From the NCBI GenBank assembly GCA_018715585.1, contig DVLH01000258.1:1-5561 (forward strand): a stretch of 5,561 nucleotides of DNA, in the 5' to 3' direction. Made by a program: the position numbers and the translations under genes. The notes beneath the pieces are model-generated. The model saw only the letters and a program-made list of their open reading frames with translations. It did no database searches and was not told the DNA's origin. Position 1 is the first letter of the stretch, and every line of letters starts with the position of its first letter. Source of the DNA: Candidatus Aphodomonas merdavium. Its GTDB lineage: Bacteria; Bacillota; Clostridia; Christensenellales; Aristaeellaceae. Of this stretch, positions 3,746 through 5,561 are shown piece by piece.

Positions 3746-5561
3746 TTATTCCGCCGTAAATTGCAGCCGTCCTCCTTGCGCATCCACGCGGACGGTGCCT
3801 TTTTCCGGCACCTGGCCCAGCATGATCATGCGGGCAATCTGCGTTTCCACCTTTTGCTGCACGTAACGCTTGACGGGGCGTGCGCCATATTCAGGCGTAT
3901 AGCTTTCCTCGGCAATAAAGCGCCTTGCAGCGTCTGTGAGCACGAGCTTGTATCCCTCCTGTGCCATGCGCGCAGCCGTTTTTTCCACGATCAACCCGAC
4001 GATCCTGTCGATTTCCTGCGCGCTCAGCGGTTTGAAGAGCACAATTTCGTCCATACGGTTCAGCAGCTCAGGCTTGAACGAGCGGCGCAGCAGCGCCATC
4101 GTCTGGGCGCGGGCATCCTCGCTGAGGTGGCCCTCCTTGTCGATGCCGCGCAGCAGGATATCGCTGCCCAGGTTGCTCGTCATGATGACGACACAGTTTT
4201 TAAAGTTGACCGTGCGGCCCTGGCTGTCGGTCAGCCGTCCGTCGTCAAGCATTTGCAGCAGCAAGTTGAACACATCCGGGTGGCCCTTTTCAATCTCGTC
4301 AAAGAGCACGATGGAATAGGGCTTGCGCCGCACGGCCTCGGTCAGCTGGCCGCCCTCGTCGTGGCCGACGTATCCCGGAGGTGCGCCGATCAGACGGGAA
4401 ATCGTGTGCTTCTCCTGATATTCGCTCATATCGATGCGCACGATGTTTTGCTCGGAGGCAAACATGGCCTCGGCCAGCGCCTTTGCCAGCTCCGTCTTGC
4501 CCACGCCCGTCGGCCCCAGGAACAGGAACGAACCGATCGGCCGGTTCGGATCGGACAGCCCGGCGCGCGCGCGCAGGATTGCGTCCGCGACGGCGTCAAC
4601 CGCCTCATCCTGGCCGATGACGCGATGATGCAGCGTCTCCGGCAGGTGCAGCAGTTTTTCACGTTCCGTCTCCACCAGCTTCGCCACGGGGATTCCCGTC
4701 CACTGGGAGACGATGCGGGCGATTTCCTCTTCCGTCACTACCTCGCGGATGATCGCATCGCCGCTGCCGCGCGCCTGTTCCGTGCGCTCCTTGCAGGCGT
4801 CCAGCTGTTGCTGGAGCTGCGGGATCTCGCCGTATTTGAGCTCCGCCATGCGGTTGAGGTCATAGGCGCGCTCCGCCTTTTCCAATTCCAGCTTCTTTTC
4901 GTCGATTTTCTGGCGCAGCTCGCGCATGGCGTCGATGTCCGCCTTCTCGCGCTGCCAACGCGCCGTCAGCGTAGCGGATTCTTCCTTCTTTTCGGCGATT
5001 TCTTTTTCGATGGCGGCCAGCCGCTCGCGGCTGTGCTCGTCCTCCTCTTTCTTGAGCGCCTCGCGCTCGATTTCCAGCAGCATCACCTTGCGGTCGATCT
5101 CGTCCAGCGCGGACGGCTTGGAACCGATCTCCGTGCGCAGGATCGACGCGGCCTCGTCCATCAGGTCGATGGCCTTATCCGGCAAAAAGCGGTCGGTGAT
5201 GTAGCGCGCAGAAAGCTGCGCGCAGGCAATCAGCGCGCCGTCGGTAATCCGCACGCTGTGGTGCAGCTCATACTTTTCCTTCAGGCCGCGCAGGATGGAG
5301 ATCGTCTCCTCCACCGTCGGCTCGCTCACGAGCACCGGCTGGAAACGGCGGGCAAGCGCGGCATCCTTTTCGATGTTCTGGCGGTATTCGTTGAGCGTCG
5401 TGGCGCCGATGCAGTGCAGCTCGCCGCGCGCCAGCATAGGCTTGAGCAGGTTGCCCGCGTCCATCGCGCCGTCCGCCTTACCCGCGCCGACAATCGTATG
5501 CAGCTCGTCGATAAAGAGGATGATCTTGCCGTCCGATTTTTGAATCTCGTTCAAAACGGCC
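3746..5561 (-). CDS. clpB: ClpB protein disaggregase, C-terminal two-thirds (cut by the right edge)
   Basis: ClpB is a hexameric cytoplasmic AAA+ ATPase that, with DnaK, threads and rescues aggregated proteins after heat or other stress. The visible 604 codons (numbered from the first full codon at the right edge) align throughout with the E. coli protein of about 857 residues. Landmarks: first-domain Walker B with D-E-L-H-T (18-22), V-G-A-G-K-A-D-G-A-M-D-A-G (24-36), paired arginine fingers (71-72), the long charged coiled-coil middle domain specific to ClpB (about 145-262), linker W-T-G-I-P-V (287-292), second Walker A G-P-T-G-V-G-K-T (349-356), pore loop G-Y-V-G (396-399), Walker B L-F-D-E (419-422), sensor-1 Asn (463), arginine finger (502), and sensor-2 G-A-R (559-561). 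The N-domain and first Walker A lie outside the window; the frame is open to the edge, so the Met-like TTG at 5554 is internal. The promoter, hence any CIRCE or CtsR site, is not visible. The middle domain separates it from ClpC and ClpA. Confidence 0.97.
   Translation of the reverse strand, partial: AVLNEIQKSDGKIILFIDELHTIVGAGKADGAMDAGNLLKPMLARGELHCIGATTLNEYRQNIEKDAALARRFQPVLVSEPTVEETISILRGLKEKYELHHSVRITDGALIACAQLSARYITDRFLPDKAIDLMDEAASILRTEIGSKPSALDEIDRKVMLLEIEREALKKEEDEHSRERLAAIEKEIAEKKEESATLTARWQREKADIDAMRELRQKIDEKKLELEKAERAYDLNRMAELKYGEIPQLQQQLDACKERTEQARGSGDAIIREVVTEEEIARIVSQWTGIPVAKLVETEREKLLHLPETLHHRVIGQDEAVDAVADAILRARAGLSDPNRPIGSFLFLGPTGVGKTELAKALAEAMFASEQNIVRIDMSEYQEKHTISRLIGAPPGYVGHDEGGQLTEAVRRKPYSIVLFDEIEKGHPDVFNLLLQMLDDGRLTDSQGRTVNFKNCVVIMTSNLGSDILLRGIDKEGHLSEDARAQTMALLRRSFKPELLNRMDEIVLFKPLSAQEIDRIVGLIVEKTAARMAQEGYKLVLTDAARRFIAEESYTPEYGARPVKRYVQQKVETQIARMIMLGQVPEKGTVRVDAQGGRLQFTAE

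Noticed and set aside
3208..3783. 191-codon minus-strand frame spanning arr, the spacer and the end of clpB
   Set aside because: It overlaps arr antisense, both terminators and the clpB stop; the product is Arg/Gly/Pro-rich with no recognisable domain.
3354..3866. 170-codon plus-strand frame from the arr terminator into clpB
   Set aside because: It begins inside the arr terminator, crosses the clpB terminator and ends antisense to clpB, with no ribosome binding site.
4926..5204. Ser-rich plus-strand frame opposite clpB
   Set aside because: It is the antisense shadow of the Glu/Lys-rich coiled-coil middle domain of ClpB.

Overview
The window looks like chromosome from a fairly GC-rich Gram-positive bacterium of the Firmicutes/Clostridia kind. 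This rests on the strong AGGAGG-type ribosome binding sites, the sigma-A-like promoters, the CrtO-type acyltransferase and UgtP-like glycosyltransferase, and GC-rich codon use. It is inference from gene content; no rRNA or other phylogenetic marker is present. I see no tRNA, rRNA, CRISPR array, insertion sequence or phage gene.

Left part, minus strand (1-1968). A compact two-gene operon encodes a small membrane protein of the CrtO (glycosyl-4,4'-diaponeurosporenoate acyltransferase) family, followed with a 4-bp ATGA overlap by a GT28 glycosyltransferase related to diacylglycerol glucosyltransferases (UgtP/MGDG synthase). The pair suggests a lipid that is glycosylated and then acylated. A strong hairpin terminator lies downstream. 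Beyond it, running off the left edge, is the start of a short peptide gene with an excellent ribosome binding site and a Cys-Cys pair at codons 21-22.

Divergent control region (1969-2166). Two good sigma-A-type promoters point away from each other: TTGAAT-17-TATGAT leftward and TTGACA-17-TACAAT rightward. Small perfect palindromes lie on or between them. In the leftward mRNA an 8-bp inverted repeat places the acyltransferase start codon in a stem and its Shine-Dalgarno in the loop.

Middle, plus strand (2167-3387). A flavodoxin-fold NAD(P)H-dependent FMN oxidoreductase is followed, 69 bp later and with no clear terminator between them, by an Arr-type rifamycin ADP-ribosyltransferase. The Arr protein has the intact His-Tyr-Asp triad at the family spacing and about 27 extra N-terminal residues. 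A textbook terminator follows it.

Right part (3388-5561). About 300 bp of GC-rich sequence holds no gene I can support. Then comes a large composite hairpin terminator and, on the minus strand, the C-terminal 604 codons of the disaggregase ClpB, whose N-terminal third lies beyond the right edge. clpB and arr converge, each with its own terminator.

Nothing here amounts to a proven new system. The best leads are the acyltransferase/glycosyltransferase pair without carotenoid genes, the quinone-reductase-like/Arr pair, the truncated Cys-Cys peptide gene, and the possible translation-control hairpin.
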